Shown: piece by piece, positions 22,866 to 35,600 of the stretch
How the letters are laid out: each line of letters begins with the position of its first letter
Numbering within the stretch: position 1 is the stretch's first letter
Assembly: GCA_942159475.1 (NCBI GenBank)
Contig: OW804094.1
Span: 52,262,966 to 52,326,965, forward strand
Reading direction: 5' to 3'
Source: Sthenelais limicola
Taxonomy: Eukaryota; Annelida; Polychaeta; Phyllodocida; Sigalionidae
Length of the DNA stretch: 64,000 bases
Program-made: the position numbers and the translations under genes
The notes under the pieces: generated by a model
What the model was told of the DNA's origin: nothing
Databases searched by the model: none
Seen by the model: only the letters and a program-made list of their open reading frames with translations

Positions 22866-25250
22866 ATAAAAACACAGGGATGACAGTCTTCCTATTATTG
22901 GCGGATTTCCGACTCATGCTATCATTGATATTTTTCAACTATTCAACCTTTTTCATCCGTTTTCCCCTTTTATATTCCTTTTCTACCATTACAATGCATC
23001 ACAACTTATGTTTTCTTCCTTTTGAACCTTTATTTTGTTTTTAGTCTGAAGCATTGTGCTATGTTCTCTGAGCATAGGTCCACATTGGTAGAGGCAGAGC
23101 CCATAGAGAAGGCCTAACTGACTCACTGTAGGCCCTATACACCCCTCTGGGTTTCCGACTAGTCTGAGGAAACTCCATAAGAATTCTAATAAGCTTTCAG
23201 AGGAACTTCTCGGAGGAAAACAGGAAAAGTAACATTTAAAGGCCCCCTCGATGATTTTGTTATTAATTGTATGTACAACAATAAATCAAATTCGGGTATG
23301 CCTAATTCAAATTCCTAGGTTTCCCTTAATTGTCGTTTACATTTATCATTTGTTATGGGTCATATTATAATACAATTTATGGTCTGAGTACGGTACACTG
23401 TTTCAATTAGTCAGGAAATGAATAATACTGGGCTTTATGCATGTCCAGAAAATTACCGCAGCAAGACATTTATTTGTGGGAAGTAAATTGGTTATATTTC
23501 ACCAGATCTGAATGCTTTTAGATTGTTTTTATATTTAAAAATAAAAGATCGTCCCACCCACCCACCCTGTCTCTACCCCTCCTACCTACAATATCCATTT
23601 GATTTAGTATCAAATAATGTAGCCTACACAACACCAACGTGTTGGGTAGGCTACAACACCCACCCTATAAATAGCCTACATGTCAACAAGCTAGCTTGGT
23701 GTTATGTAAGGGTGGCAGTGGCTAATAAGGGTATAGCTGTTGGGTGGTTGAAGCTATGTAAACATGGCAGGAGTGAGTGACAACAGATAGAGGGTTCATG
23801 AATGTTTTGAAAACAGCATTTCTGGACCATGAACACAGTAGTTTTTCCAGACAAAAGGGTAGCTAACTAAGTCAAGTTTCTCTCAGACGAATTACAGGTC
23901 GCCACTTTCAGGGAAAACGTTAAAAAGAAGGCCATAAGTATGGGTCGTGTCTATATGGGGAGTGGACGCTGATGGGTTGGGTGACGTCACTAATTTTAGA
24001 GAGGGGCTTATCCGCCCACAGAGGGCGGGTCGGTCACATCTCGTCCAGAGTATAAACGCGAGATCGATATTACGATTTGTATAGGGTTTGCTATGGTTAG
24101 TGTTAGGTTATATTGATGAAGAAAAACAGTTGCCGACTCCCCTCCGTCCCCGACCGACCCCCCTCCCGTCCTGTGAGAATAAATGATTGTCGGAAAAAAA
24201 GGCACTTGCAAACCAGCGGGAGGGCCGGGGAACCCGGCTAAACTTGGCCACAGAAACGTGGGTTGTCTGGACTCAGTGTGGACGAGGTCTGCAGTCGATC
24301 TTCTAGATCGACTGCAGACATTTACATTTTAGCAGAAGAATCTATATTTCGTTAGCTTTTTAATGGAATAATCGCGGAGTTTCTACCTTGAATAGGACAG
24401 CAATACATCCATTTCCGTGCGACGAGTATGGTGGCTGTAACCGAAAGCGTGAATTGCAGCACACATTGTTTTGGTTCTGCAAGGCGGAAGTGTCTGACCG
24501 GAAGGCTCCTCGGGAGCCCTCGCTGGTGGTGTGTGGGAAGGTATGTAAAGCAGGACGGACCATTACGTACTCAGCACGCTGTGAGTTGAGTGTTTCGGTC
24601 AGTCGATCGGCCGATATGGAATCCCCATTCACGCTAACGTTAACGAAAGTTGAACAAAGATTGTCATTTACTTGTGTGCATTTCGGTTAAGTCGACTTTA
24701 CTATTGTCTAGATGGATTATTTTGCTGGCCATTCATTGTAGTGGATGCGTAAGTTTGAAGGAAAATAAGTGCGAGAAAGCCTTTGCAGACCCGGGAGCCC
24801 CACTCTAATAATCGCTGTACAGTTATGGCGTGGCGTTCACAATGTTTAGGTGAATAGCATTTGCTTATTGAAATAAGCGTTTTGCCACCGTTCGTCTAGT
24901 AAACAACAGAGTTGGTGGTGTGGTTGACCTCTGGACGAAGCGTCACAATCCCGCGGCCTAGGCCGTGGCCTACTTCTTAACCTTTCATGAGTGACATCAG
25001 ACCCTTCCGGTTCAGCAAGGACCATGTATGGGAGTCAGGCAATATCGACCTGTTTGCATAGAAAACAAGTTGCAGGTCCCAAACCAGTGACTGATTCTCA
25101 TAGATATGGATCCCCTAGACACGATTATGAAGAAAAATCTTAGCTTACTTACGAATTCTATTACCTGTAGTACATTTTCTATTTAAAACTCACTCTGCAT
25201 GAGTCACCCTTGGCCTACCACTCCTAGAATGAAGCCCTGCACTCCCATCT
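22866..25250. other. No recognised gene; GC-richer patches and a palindrome
   Basis: Contains a perfect 14-bp inverted repeat with a 5-bp loop at 24287-24319, a C-rich stretch at about 24130-24180, and a 100-codon + frame at 24388-24690 resembling nothing I know. Sequence at 24000-24560 is richer in CpG than its surroundings and could be a promoter, without other support. Confidence 0.35.
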
Positions 25251-25252
25251 AA

Positions 25253-25330
25253 GGCACGTAGCGCAGAGGCAACGTCCTCGACTCCAGTCCTGAGGGTTGG
25301 GTGTTCAAGGCTCATCAGGTTCTGTCGTTT
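25253..25330 (+). repeat. tRNA-derived SINE head (tentative)
   Basis: Begins ggcacgtagcgcagagg, with TAGCGCAGAGG resembling the Pol III A box (TRGCNNAGYGG). About 40 bp downstream, gtgttcaaggctc resembles a degenerate B box. A T-rich stretch (cgttttattttttc) follows and could end Pol III transcription. No tail repeat or target duplication was found. Confidence 0.4.
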
Positions 25331-26294
25331 TATTTTTTCATCCTCTACTTGTTGGGCCGTGTAGAGTCAGCCTACACGGACGGGACGGGACGGGACGGGA
25401 GAGTGGGTGGGTTGGCACTGGGTCAGGTCGGGGAATGCTAGTCATTTGAAAAACAAAATATCCATAATAAATAAATAATGATTCACCGTAGAACCAGTAT
25501 GATAATCGTCACCCCAAGACGCAACTCGCAGCCGCTACTCACTGGACCCTCGTTGGGGCAATGAGGGTATCAGTATCACATCCACATCTGTTTTTAGTGT
25601 CTCAGTGGTTGACTTAGGACCCATATTTTGCCAAGGACCTTTTCCGACTTTTTATCAGCCTCCCACTTTCATCCCTGAAACATGGCACCCTCTGATGGGG
25701 ATGGGTGTCACAAAAATAGGCCTACAGTTGAAAGTTGAAAAAATCCTTTCACTGGCTAAAGTAGTCCTACCACAAATTCCGCAAAATATCTTCTGCTATC
25801 AGTTAATTAATAGGCTACAATAAAACAACCAATTTTCGTTTTTCAAGGTGCGTTTGTGAGTAGGCACATGAGATCAGTGCAAAAAGCCCAAATCCAAGGA
25901 GTTTGCAAAAAACTAATGATACACCTTTTGGGTGTTTTGTATTTAAAGATTTGTATTCAGACAAAAACATTGTGCATCAAGTACATTTTATCTCAGAATT
26001 TGCTGATTTCTTATTTACCAATATATATATAAAGATTACTAGTGAATATCTCATTCACACAAAAAATGTTATCTATAAGAAAAAGAATGGAGAATAAAAT
26101 ACAATAAAATACATAGATGTATGAAAACTAACACAAGCGCGTTGTTCAACATCATGACATTCCTACATATTTTACACGTTCCATCATATAATTCTGATAA
26201 TCCAACAAATGTATACGCACGAGCAGAAATCAAACATCTCATTCATGTAACTATATATATATATTCCTCAAAAGGCCATAGGATCAGGAACAGC
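25331..26294. other. No recognised gene; short microsatellite
   Basis: Holds a (CGGGA)n run near 25378-25398 and AT-rich sequence. The part nearest 26230 includes a (TA)n run and, at about 26090-26115, aataaaatac repeats that may be the 3' tail of the minus-strand LINE. Confidence 0.35.
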
Positions 26295-27177
26295 CTATAT
26301 ACCTTCAGTGGCTCTGAATGACTCCGAACATAGTTTCTTAATGCTAATGGAGAAGGCAGTTTTATCATCTATCATCCTTGTACTTACAGGTACTACATTC
26401 CATATTGCGTCTATTCTACCTATCACACTTTTCCTTATACTCTCTTTTTTCCATTGTTTCACCCTTACTCTGTTCGGATCTCGCATATTATATTCATGTA
26501 TTACTTGTCCTTCTCCTTGATTTTTTTTCGTACCAAAATAAGCTTAAGTAACGACTCAGTCAACGATAGCATAAAGGTAATAATCCACATAAATTATGCA
26601 GTTCCACAGTAGTAATCCGCTGGTTCTCCCTCAACTTTATATTATATATAACACGAAGGCAACTGTTTTGTATTAATTGCAACCTATGAGATTGTTCTTT
26701 ACAGGCTAAATCAATTGTGATGCTCCCAAACTCCAGTATTGGTAATATGTAAGTCTTGTAAATTAAACAGGCCAGATCTTTCGATATATAGTGCCTTACT
26801 CTTCTCAACCTGTTCTTTAAAATTCCTGCCTTTATACATATTGAGTTTATGTGCTGTTTCATGTTAAGATGGTAATCTAATAAGTATCCCAGATATTTAA
26901 ATTCATCAACGCAAACGATGGGAATACCTTCATTATATACAATCAAATTATTCCTTTTACCCCTACGACCAATAAAGTTTTGCATCTTGGTCTTCTGGTT
27001 GTTTATCTTCAATCCATTTAGCTTCACCCAATCATTAAACTTGCACACATCACTCTGTATCTCGCGCAGATCATTATCGAGTTGAAGAAGTATCAAAATT
27101 GGCATCTCGATGTAATTGTAACCATCCTTCGGCCCCTGTTTAAATATTCGGCAATACAATTGATTTGTAAAAACCAA
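26295..27177 (-). pseudogene. 5'-truncated LINE reverse transcriptase, CR1/Jockey-like 3' end
   Basis: A minus-strand frame from 27177 to 26560 encodes the last third of a non-LTR RT: VCKFNDWVKLNGLKINNQKT, the FKYLGYLLD box, a helix with HINSICIKAGILKNRLRRV, and YKTYILPILEFGS followed by LQLIQNSCLRVIYN. A second frame from 26486 to 26295 carries the IWNVVP C-terminal motif in these LINEs (usually LWNSLP). A frameshift or stop separates them. The catalytic YADD region is absent: this is a dead 5'-truncated copy. Clade is a guess from the KYLG and NS/LP motifs. Confidence 0.75.
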
Positions 27178-28860
27178 AACAAAACTTCAACATTTTTACC
27201 TGATCCAGATATACTTTGAAAACATAGATATACTGCGAAACAAAAATTGAATTGACTCCTGCTTGTCTTCTAGCTCCCTCACCAAATGAAATAGGTCACT
27301 CCCCCTTTCAAAACAGAGATTCTGGCTGGAAATTTTCATCTGGCATGTTTCACTGTCCCTATTTTCTAAACTTAAACATCCAGATGTTTCAAGTGTTAGC
27401 ACCATTTGGTTCTTTCAGTTTGATTTTTGTAGTCTTCCATGATTTTTCTAAACTTTAGCACTACATCAGGACTAAAGATGTCTTTTTCTAGAGGAAGTCC
27501 TTAATTATGCTTCCTGTCTATCTTTGGGCGAAGGAGACCTACATTAGGAATCAGGACATTGAGTTGAACCATAACTGCTGACTGTCCAGAAAAACCATTT
27601 GGAAAACATTCTATTCTACGGTTTGGTTCTTTTGTTTAGTAACTCTATACTATTTTCCTCATCTTTACTTATTTTCTTTTCCAACTGGCTGACTTTCTTT
27701 TATTTTCCGTCTTGCTGTGACTTTTAGTAGGAGTAGGCTTTAGTGGATTGAACACTCTTAAAGACATCTGCCAGTGCAGGGGACGCCAAATCCCTCAGAA
27801 ATATGGTTGCCCAACGGGCAACCAGAATTTCAAAAGTGGTTGCCCAGCAACAAAATATGGTTGCCCAGGCTTTCTTTGGTTAAAATCTAGAGACAAATTG
27901 ATTTGAAATAAAAGAAGTGATGTTACAATGACAGCTCTGAACTCCCAAATCAACGAAGACATTAATGAAAATATATTCAACCACCAACTTCAATGAAGTT
28001 TGATTTATAATTAATTAAATAAAAGGCGATGTTACATCAGTGCTGAATCTATAGATCGTTGTTAAAGTTTTCCTACAACTTAAACTCTTCATCATTTAAA
28101 AAAAGCAAACCTTATTGTTGTGAAAGAGCCTTGTTCTATAAATCTAAAACTTGGCTTTCAGAATTATAAAATTCAATCTCTTGTGTTTTGGTTCTTGCCA
28201 TGGTACCTCTAATAATATATGGGCTTCATTTATTTCATCAATAATCTCACAATCTAACCATTCATTTAAACCTGCCCATCGTTTTTCAATTTTTACTTGG
28301 TTAGTCCCTCTGACTCAGTGAATGTATGAGACTGGGGAAAGTGTAGCCTACAGTAAGAAACACAAAATCTTCAAAGATTTCAACAAGATGCCAGACCCAT
28401 AATTATTCGGGGAGACACGTTTATATGTCATTTACGGTAACATGATAAGAATGGGGAACCCTGAATTCTGACAGAACATCTCAAACCCACGGGACGGTAT
28501 TACTTTGCACGTGGCAATGTTGACAAACCCAGCTTGGTCGGTAGCTTTGTTCTGGTGCTCTGGGAGTCGGCACCTCTTTTGTGACGTAAGCCAGTGTGAC
28601 ATAAGCCAGTTGACAGCTCTCCGCTCGGCCGGTTGAAAGTAAAAGTAATGGCAAATGGAATCTGAATGAAGGAAATGGAACGGAACTTTTTTGGGTGTTT
28701 CTGCATGTTATAGAAATGGTTGAAAGTAAAAGTAATGTGATAAATCATGTTTTAAATATTTAGATGTTTATTAGCAAATATAAATGATTCAATTTAGGGA
28801 ATTTTATGATTATTAAAGTTGTTTAAGAACAAGCTGGATTAAACCATGAGGCTTTCATAG
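27178..28860. other. Probable degraded repeat DNA, no gene
   Basis: A minus-strand frame (27405-27196) with a FERGSDLFHLVRELEDK-like helix is not one I recognise. At 27800-27870 the word ggttgcccag repeats several times. Neither is called as a gene. Confidence 0.3.
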
Positions 28861-28960
28861 GGTATTAATCCCTAGGCATTGTTAATCCCCCTTATGGGCG
28901 CCTAGGAAGCTATCCCAGACCCAGGGATTATAGAGGGTTAAAAGTTACGTTAAAAGTAAA
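28861..28960 (+). repeat. Possible relic of the family A terminal repeat
   Basis: tattaatccctaggcattg here resembles tattaattcctaggcattg near the start of A1/A2 (13613 and 18811), and ccccctta and gcgcc words follow in both. The rest is diverged. It may be an old relative of the element's 5' end. Confidence 0.35.
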
Positions 28961-29029
28961 TTTTTAAAAAAAAAGATTCTAAATTTTAAAAGAAAGTTAC
29001 AAACTATTTATCCTAGCCTAGCTTACTAC

Positions 29030-29378
29030 TTTTTTGTTTTTACAACTTTTTTTTTTACGAACGACTGACTTTTACAACCAACTTTTTTTTCGACCAACTT
29101 TCAACTTTTTTTTTTCGACCAACTTTCAACTTTTTTTTCGACCAACTTTCAACTTTTTTTACGACCAACTTTCAACTTTTTTTTCAAATAAACTTTCAAC
29201 TTTCAACTTTTTTTACGACCAACTTTCAACTTTTTTTCAAAAAACTTTCAACTTTTTTTCCGACCAACTTTCAACTTTTTTTTCAACCAACTTTCAACTT
29301 TTTTTTGACCAACTTTCAACTTTTTTTACTACCAACTTTCAACTTTTTTTCGACCAACTTTCAACTTTTTTTACGACT
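29030..29378 (+). repeat. Minisatellite of CGACCAACTTTCAACTTTTTTT units
   Basis: About a dozen imperfect tandem copies of a 22-25-bp unit with variable T-run length. A 132-codon frame across it is a repeat translation and not a gene. Confidence 0.9.
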
Positions 29379-32300
29379 ACCCTCCCCCTTCTTCATCCTT
29401 CCCCCTACTCCTCTTCTCACCTCTTGCTTTAAGTTATCATTTTCCTCCGTTTTAACTCCATAACACCACAACGAGTGAATACTATTACTTATGCCCCAAA
29501 AACGATTGAAAGCCCATACTTCAATTAATTCAGAAAGTTCAACTGTTTATAAGTAGATCTGATCTATCTATCTGATAGATATCATATTAAAAAATGCGAC
29601 TAGTATCATGTACCACGCAGTCAAACTTATGCATCTGACACCAATTGATATGAGGGGAATATGAACTGGACAGAGGAAAAGGCTGATAAAAATGACATGA
29701 GGGCAGCTGTATGGTCGACCCGAATTGGGTTGGTAGACCCTTCTCAGGAATGTTAGTAAAAAAACCGATTTCATGCTGTCTTGTAATTTTCTAGGCTCTT
29801 CGACCAAAATGCCCATTTTCCAGGCCTTGAATTTATTTTAAATGTTGTGCAAATATTACTGATATTGAATTCAAGGCAGTGGCTTCATCAGTAGGCCTAT
29901 GTATGTATAGGTAATTAGAATATGAATCTATTCACATCAAATCAAATGTTAGCCTACATTGAAGGTGACGGCAACGTAAAAATATATACCCTAGAACACA
30001 AACTATTTCATGAAACCTTAAGGAGGCTGGGTACAATTTTCGAAAAGTCATCAGATTTCCCCCATAATTCATCCAGTGATAGGGATCCTGAGTATTCAGT
30101 ATCCTGAATTCGAAAATGCCATTTATTAAGGACCTTTCCATATCAATTTCTCCACTGTGGAGCCGATCTCCTGCATTCAGCATGATGAAACAGAAAGATT
30201 CCATTCTAATTTCTCTATCTGCGGGTTCTACCACCATATGTGAATGTCACTCTTGGGAGCTCGGGGACATTCCATTAATAATTACTCAGTCTGTATAGGG
30301 AGTTGTATAATTAATAATAATGGTTAGTGCAGAGTGTTGTTGATCGTGATGTATCTAGTTGATCTCGCCACCTGTATAATAATAACTCTAGTAGAGCAAA
30401 GGTCCATGTTGGAGAGTTGAATTAGCTTTATTGGGTCCAATCTTTCAACATTTCAATCAGTCAATAGAATAGGTGCAGGAGCCAGACCATAGTCAGAACG
30501 CGCAGTCAAGTCAGTCTAGTCAGTAAACTCCTAAGTCCATTCCATCCATTCAAGTCAGTGTCAGGAGTAATGTGTAGTCGTCTTAGGTCTGTACAAGGTC
30601 TGTAAGTCTGACTCTGCTAAGACCTGGAGGCTTTTATATATATTTAAGGTTTCATCATTCATATGGACAATGCAGCAATGTTCTAGAACTTTCTAGCAAG
30701 CCCCTAGTAGCATTGCATGAGAATTACTTGGTATAGAAGGATTGGAAGGGGGACTTACATCACCCCGGAAGTCCAGAGATGAGCTTGTGAGTGACTCATC
30801 CCTGATGCAATGTACTCTAAATATGGGAGGAGCAGATCTGGCGCAATACCCAGACTCATGGCATCATGAGGGGGCAATGCCTCAGACTGCTTCCTATTGC
30901 GATAACATACTGACTGACTATGGCCAAGCTTGTTTGATACAATAAAATACTTTATTTAGGCACCTTTAAACAATAAAGCAATAAAATTAAGTTTTAACCC
31001 TTAACACATATAAATATACTTAGACATTGACACAAGGGTTTAAGCCAGTAGCTGTTGGTCATCATGGTCTTGTACAGGATCAGCAGTGGACAAGACCAGT
31101 CCCTTCTTCATCTGGTGTCCAGTGTGTGTGGCACCAGAGAAGGACTATCGTCACAATTTGATGGGAATGAGGGGAAGTCTTGGGCTATTTACTTTCATAT
31201 ATAAATATGGAATGTTTTTGTACATTGACATTGCCCACCATCCCGCCCACTGTCCCGCCCTCCTCCCGTTGCTAGTGGCATTAAAATCGTTTCGTTTTTG
31301 TGTTAAATTCGTGCAGGAACCATCGCCGATGTATGCGATGGTTCCGCACATATATAAGCTTTGTTTATGGCTGTGTGGTGGAATCCCCGCTGCTATGACG
31401 TCATTACGAGCGTGTTACCGAAGTTACCCGACGTTTACACGAGTAGGCTACGGCCGAGCACGAGGAAGAAGGGAAGCCTTGGAAAACAGTAGACATGGGT
31501 TGGGGAAATCGAGTATGTGTATTACGAGTACAATATAAACACTATGAACCCCAACCTTTTCCTTCTTAAAAATGTTGAGGATGACCAATCTGGCCTTGGT
31601 TTTTGGCCTGGACTACGAAAACATAGGATATCGGGTGAGCGAGGCAAGTTTTCTAGACATATTCGCAGCCTCCAAGTTGTTGGTGGCGCGCCCTGTTGCC
31701 AATGGGGAGAATTAGGCATTCCCTTGGAAGCCACTAGCGCCAAAACGTCCAGAAAGTTTGGCCACAAGAGGATCAGGGAAGTCTGGGGAAATCTTAATGT
31801 CATAAGTATGGGTATTTTTTCTCATTTGGCTTGACACTCCCCTCCAATCGCTCTGCTCTCCCTCCCTCCTACCTGAATGTACATTTGTTTATTGTCTATT
31901 AGCTGTATCCATCCTCGGCCCGCTGGATATAGTGCCCACAGTGGTAGCGGGAGAAACCATAGGCCTAAGCAGTGCTACAGGGGTGAAGACTGAAACTATA
32001 GCAACAGCATATGGTGGTCCCGTTCAAACCTGTGCGACAAGCAATTGAACAAATTCCTTGAGTAAAAGTCACACAGAATGAATATAACTTGCCATTGCTT
32101 GTGTCGGCAGTGAAACATTATGTCATTATCCTTGAAATCAGGCCGGAAAGGGCAACTTCTGTCTAAGTGGGCAATACCGGATTGGCGGGGTGACGGCGGC
32201 GATTTCAAATGGTGGCTGCAGGCCTTTGACTCACAGGCGGCAGGTCACATCTCGTCCAGGATTTATCCTAGGTATAGTCCAAGTGTCCATAGTGTAGCAT

Positions 32301-32626
32301 GTAAATTAGCTCCTCCAGATCCATGAAGTCCCAGCTATGCCTGCCCTGTGGAGGACTACGGTGGTGCACCTGCATGGCAGCAACAGTGGAAGTTAGTGTG
32401 TCCTCTAGATCATGGGTGTGCGCAGCAGATTGTAGGCATACTGGCATTGCTGCTATACCCATGCAACTGTATGTAAGGGCACCTAATAGGACGCAAACCA
32501 TACATTACATATATATTATATCATGTACATGGCTCTTAAAGAAGTAAATTAAGACATCACTTAAATTTTAATGCTGTTAATATGTTTACCTTTGGAATGA
32601 AGAAAGGTTTTTCCTTTTTCTAATAG
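29379..32626. other. Region expected to hold the SASS6 promoter and first exon; none proven
   Basis: SASS6 exon 32627 needs an upstream exon that ends in phase 2 and encodes the protein's start. I found no convincing candidate. The best promoter-like stretch is about 31230-31460, with CCCGCCC boxes, a tatataag word at about 31351 and tgacgtcatta at about 31396. AATAAA words cluster at 30940-30985. All of this is inference. Confidence 0.3.
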
Positions 32627-32687
32627 GAAAGCAGCCATTCAAGTTGCAGTGGAGATCCGAGTTATGACAACCCCTCTACACAGAAAG
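32627..32687 (+). CDS. SASS6: SASS6 exon, head domain strand
   Basis: 61 nt, entering with one base of a split codon. Encodes [20 protein letters not shown]; in SAS-6 this strand precedes the LVxRLTD block. Acceptor taatag, donor gttaat. Confidence 0.88.
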
Positions 32688-35600
32688 GTTAATGTCAGAA
32701 TTTTTAATCTAATTTAGCACATCCAATTTGAAAATTATAGAAAGAAATTACACTGATATATGCTATGTCATTTACTCACTATTGTCATCGTATTCACAGC
32801 AGTTACATTTCATATTGATTTGTTATTATATTTACAGGAATTAGTTGTGCGTTTGACTGATGAAAGTGATCTTTTCTTCCTCTACACGTTACAGCTCGGT
32901 GAAGAAGACTTCCAAAGGTACCCAGTTTTACTTAGCCTTCTCAGAATAGGTGTTTATTTATCACTAATAATTAGTAATGCGTCTCCTGTTTGACTATGAA
33001 GTTTAGCTGGAACTATATCAACCAAATGATATGGAATTAGACATGGAACTGAAGTTCAACTCTATATACCTCCAACATGTTCCTATACTTTAAAAATGTC
33101 TTTCTCCAAATTAATTTGCACCTTTTATATCACTTCCCCGCCTCAGGACAACGTTACATTTGCTACTGATATGCATTGAGTAACTGTCATGGGAGGGTTT
33201 GCTTGTGGGAGTAGGCCCAAAAGTGGGTTACCTGGCCGTGGAGGCGTGGCTACGACCGCGCTGGTGATACGTTAATTTTGCTAATTGATTCGGCGTGTGG
33301 ATAATCAAGCAAAATTATGATGGAGCCTGGTAATATTTTGAAAATCTATGAGGATTTAGGTTAATTCGAGGATTACAGATTACAACCTATAGTCGTAAGA
33401 CTCGTATACTGTCAGTACAGACATCAAGATATACCCATATGGAAAAAATGGCCCAGTGACACGGTCTAAAGGACAGGCAATGACCAGGTCATGTGATGTT
33501 AATGCACGTACAATGACAATTTCTCTTTTTAATCAAGATAGCATGCAAATTCATATTCTACCCTATTTTCTCTCCTATCCTCTAGATGGAGTAAGTAAAG
33601 GGCTCGGTGTTCTTCTGAAACGTCAGACTGAGTTTTGAAGTCACTCCAAGAGTGACGCCCAGCCCAGCTTCTTAGAAAATGTCCCAAAAAATATTAAAAA
33701 GGGGAAGAATGGTCATCTTTTTTCTATATATATGCGCTAAACACAAATATTAGATATGTTTTAGTGGAATAACCATTCTAATAATTGAAATTCTTTTCAG
33801 TCTCAAAACGCAACAAGGCTTATTGGTGGACTTTGGAGCCTTTCCTCAACGGTTCATTGACTTGCTGCAGATGGTTTTGCAAGAGGAGCATAAGGAAAGT
33901 CCAAAGTAAGAATCACAGTTTCCAATTTAATAATGATTAGAATAGTAGTGCTGTGGTTTTTATTTTGGGCGAATTTTATTCAGGTTGATAGAACGGCATG
34001 GCCGTGATAAAATGCGATGAAATGTTATGAATGGTAATCACAATGTTGAAACTAAAACTCTAGACAGTATAAGAGAATAATACTCGTGTAATGCCGGTGT
34101 TCTATAAAATTATGTAGCCTGTGAAATTATGCACATATTCTGCTTAATTTCACGGCTGCAATATTTCATGCTATTCTCATATGTATTTATGCAGCCCATG
34201 GATTATGCAGCACATCATTCCCAATGATTGTAAACAAAAGCTGCCTAATTTCACAGCTGCCTAATAGCATAATATCATGTAGCACATGCCTAATTATAGC
34301 TATATCTATAAGCTGCATAATGTCACAGCTGCAATATTTAATGCGTTAAAGCATGATATTATGCAGCAAATGATATTATGCAGCTTATGGATATAGATAT
34401 AGCTATAACTAGAGATGTGCTGCATAATATCATGCTATAACGCCACATTTTCTTCTTCGCCAAAGCGGTTCGGATGTGTTTTTAATAGCAATGGACAGTT
34501 AAATGTGTTTAGCAAAAGTAGGCCATCGCAATTGCTATATTGCAATCATTTTTGGTCGTCACCACCACTTTCGTTGTAGCCTCAACCCATTTCTGAATGG
34601 ACCAAGGGGTTATAAACATTGTTGTACACTAAAAAGTCTATTTATTCATCTCAAATGCACCATTTAAAGAGTATGTATTTACACAATTTCCAGGGGAACA
34701 ATCCCCAGACCTGCCTTACATTTGCTTGGTTCACTAAACAGTGACACCATTTTCCAGGCCTTGAATTCATTTTTCCATGGGGACAACCCCCGGACTCCCC
34801 TAACGTTTACTTGGATCACCAAATTACACTTTCCAGGCCTTGAATTAATTTTTCCTTCTTTCACCCCCCCCCCCCCCCCACACACACACACACACTCCCG
34901 TTTCATTATGGGAATAAAGTGTACCCTATTTTATAGTTGGTGTTATACGTCCGCATTTAATGTGACTTTGGCACCATATTTCGTGAGGACTGGTGAAAAC
35001 CCCAAAAGGACTAGGAGGATAAAGTCACTAGTCCGCCAGTCCGCCGGACTAGTGGGGATTTTTAGTTAGTCTGAACCCCTGGCAATGTGTCATTAACAAA
35101 GCTTATATTTCGGGTTTAGTTGTTTTCTTACATTTTTGCTGCGATATGTATCTACTACCCCTCAGAATTCCTTGTCTTACTCCATTATGTCCAAATACAT
35201 TATAGTTTTAATTATTAGGTTCATAATAGAGTTGGTATGTGCTGGATCATCAGGTTTGGGAGGCAGTACCACCATACTCAACGTTATTGAGACGAACCCT
35301 TTCAAGCATCTAACGCATCTGGCACTCAAATTCCTGCCAGGCACTGATTCAGATATAAAGAAGTACCTCGCTGACTGCTTAAAGAGCCTCAAGGTAAAGA
35401 TTCTTAGATATTAAACTTTGAATTCAATTCAATTGAATTGCCAAATCCTCCCCACCCTACGTCTTTATATTACGTAAGATTAATTATAAACTGAGACCCT
35501 GGTTTCCTATATAATTGGCAGGCCTTTCATTTTAAGCTGCGCAATCACTTGCACACCCTTGGATGGCTTATTTATAGCACACTGAGCTGGATAGAATTGC

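Noticed and set aside
24388..24690. 100-codon + frame in a CpG-richer patch as SASS6 exon 1
   Set aside because: It does not resemble the SAS-6 N terminus.
29034..29432. 132-codon Phe/Gln/Leu-rich frame
   Set aside because: It is the translation of a tandem minisatellite with T-runs.
31086..31538. 150-codon + frame
   Set aside because: No recognisable motif, no supporting splice structure, and it starts at a non-ATG codon.
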